From contig JAEZAI010000122.1 of NCBI GenBank assembly GCA_023427825.1, forward strand, positions 1 through 6,336: a DNA stretch of 6,336 nucleotides, given 5' to 3'. The notes under the pieces were generated by a model, which was not told the DNA's origin, ran no database searches, and worked only from the letters and a program-made list of their open reading frames with translations. This DNA comes from Actinomycetes bacterium. Lineage in GTDB: Bacteria > Actinomycetota > Acidimicrobiia > Acidimicrobiales > Microtrichaceae. The stretch's first letter is position 1. Every line of letters begins with the position of its first letter. Of the stretch, positions 5,590-6,336 are shown in pieces. The translations under genes were made by a program, and so were the position numbers.

Positions 5590-6336
5590 TCAGTCTCGGG
5601 CGCGGACGATGCCCCAGCCCGGTGGTCGGTCCGACACCTGGAGCATGCCGTGACGGCACAGCTCGAGCGCGACGGGCACGTCGGGGTGATCCGGGGCGAG
5701 CAGGCGGGCAGCGCCATCGCCGTGCTCCGCGAGGACCCGGCATCCCTCCGAGGAGAGCCGGAGGTGATGGCCGTTGACCGACACGACGACCGAGCGATCG
5801 TCGCTCGAGGCGACGATCCAGCCCGACGACACGGGCGAGCGGACCCAGACCTGATCCGCCCGGCCGGCAGCGATCTGCTGCAGGGCGCGGAGCGACTGCG
5901 TGCTGCGACTCGGGATGGTGGCGCGCGACACGGCGACCGCCCACGCCACCGATCGGTCGTCGGTGGCCGCCTCGATCCAGCCGGCGACCTGGTCCGCGGC
6001 GTCGGCGTCCTGGCGCAACCGTCGTGCCGGTGCCCGACGCGCGCGGTCGAGCAGGAGCTCGAGCACTCCGGTGCCGTTCAGGCGAGGGATCGTGATCGTG
6101 TGGTGGTACGAGAGCCCCTCCGTGCTCGAGGCCCGGTGGCTCCAGCCGCGGGGGACGTACAGGCAGGAGCCGACCGCGAGCGTCCCTTCCCAGGCGGTCG
6201 GGCCCGCGGCGTCGGCCGGATGCGTCCGCCGATCCATCGAGAGAGCCGGGGGCTGGTCGATCGTCCAGTGCTTGGAGCCCACCAGCTGGAGCACCACGAC
6301 CTCCTGATCGTCCCAGTGGGCTCCGAAGCTCGTCGT
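5590..6336 (-). CDS. JmjC/cupin_4-type Fe(II)/2-oxoglutarate oxygenase, 5' truncated
   Basis: 248 C-terminal residues are visible. The frame is open to the right edge, so the start lies outside. The in-frame GTG at 6297 is not the start, because the codons before it encode the first metal-binding motif. Numbering from the edge, the visible protein opens with FGAHWDDQEVVVLQLVGSKHW, carrying iron ligands His7 and Asp9 (HxD). The second histidine is His67 in LYVPRGWSH, preceded by the usual 'L.VGSCLYVP' strand. A lysine in 'GSKHW' sits where 2-oxoglutarate contacts occur in this family. The C-terminal part (about 185-240; SVNGHHLRLSSEGCRVL ... ALELCRHGMLQV) resembles the winged-helix tail of ROXA/YcfD-like ribosomal oxygenases. 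Family members hydroxylate protein side chains, classically of ribosomal proteins. The substrate here is unknown. It is convergent with the PqqD/HPrK-like gene, so it is transcribed separately from that operon. A functional link is possible but unproven. Confidence 0.88.
   Translation of the reverse strand, partial: TTSFGAHWDDQEVVVLQLVGSKHWTIDQPPALSMDRRTHPADAAGPTAWEGTLAVGSCLYVPRGWSHRASSTEGLSYHHTITIPRLNGTGVLELLLDRARRAPARRLRQDADAADQVAGWIEAATDDRSVAWAVAVSRATIPSRSTQSLRALQQIAAGRADQVWVRSPVSSGWIVASSDDRSVVVSVNGHHLRLSSEGCRVLAEHGDGAARLLAPDHPDVPVALELCRHGMLQVSDRPPGWGIVRARD

Noticed and set aside
3942..5944. Two long minus-strand frames of over 570 codons opposite the PqqD/HPrK-like gene
   Set aside because: Both encode low-complexity Arg/Ser/Pro-rich products. 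The plus strand has an ideal ribosome binding site and recognisable domains over the same bases.
5900..6307. Plus-strand open frame opposite the oxygenase
   Set aside because: The minus strand shows HxD...H and the conserved cupin strands. The plus product has no recognisable pattern.

Overview
The window comes from a very G+C-rich genome. Nearly every third codon position is G or C, GTG starts are likely, and antisense frames stay open for long stretches. This base composition, the Tat signal style and the gene content suggest a high-GC actinobacterium, possibly an Acidimicrobiia-type lineage, but no marker gene fixes the taxon. There are no RNA genes, mobile elements or CRISPR arrays, and coding density is close to complete. 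Both outermost genes are cut by the window edges.

Layout. (1) Positions 2-3475, plus strand: the 3' part of a very large, probably secreted protein. It has a poly-glycine region, a putative-Ig (He_PIG-like) module, an 'ATKLGFTTQP' type module, an unrecognised central part, and four tandem 'QTITF...GC...C.I.A.QAGD..W.AA' repeats, each with one cysteine pair. (2) Positions 3496-4236, plus: a 246-residue protein with a clear twin-arginine signal and 14 cysteines, eight of them within 34 residues. (3) Positions 4248-5552, plus: a 434-residue cytoplasmic protein with an N-terminal PqqD-like domain followed by an HPr-kinase-like domain whose ATP-binding P-loop has been lost. (4) Positions 5590-6336, minus: most of a JmjC/cupin_4-type Fe(II)/2-oxoglutarate oxygenase with its HxD...H triad intact, running off the right edge and convergent with gene 3.

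Genes 1-3 have gaps of 20 and 11 bases and read the same way, so they are probably one operon. PqqD-like domains and HPr-kinase-like proteins are known from ribosomal peptide modification clusters (lasso peptides, PQQ), and cupin_4/JmjC enzymes hydroxylate protein side chains. Together with a cysteine-rich Tat substrate, which would be exported already folded, this makes a cytoplasmic modification or assembly step before secretion a reasonable hypothesis. No catalytic peptide-maturation enzyme (radical SAM, lanthipeptide cyclase, asparagine-synthetase-like or ATP-grasp) is visible in the window, so that idea remains inference. The most unusual item is the PqqD-pseudokinase fusion beside a cysteine-rich Tat protein.
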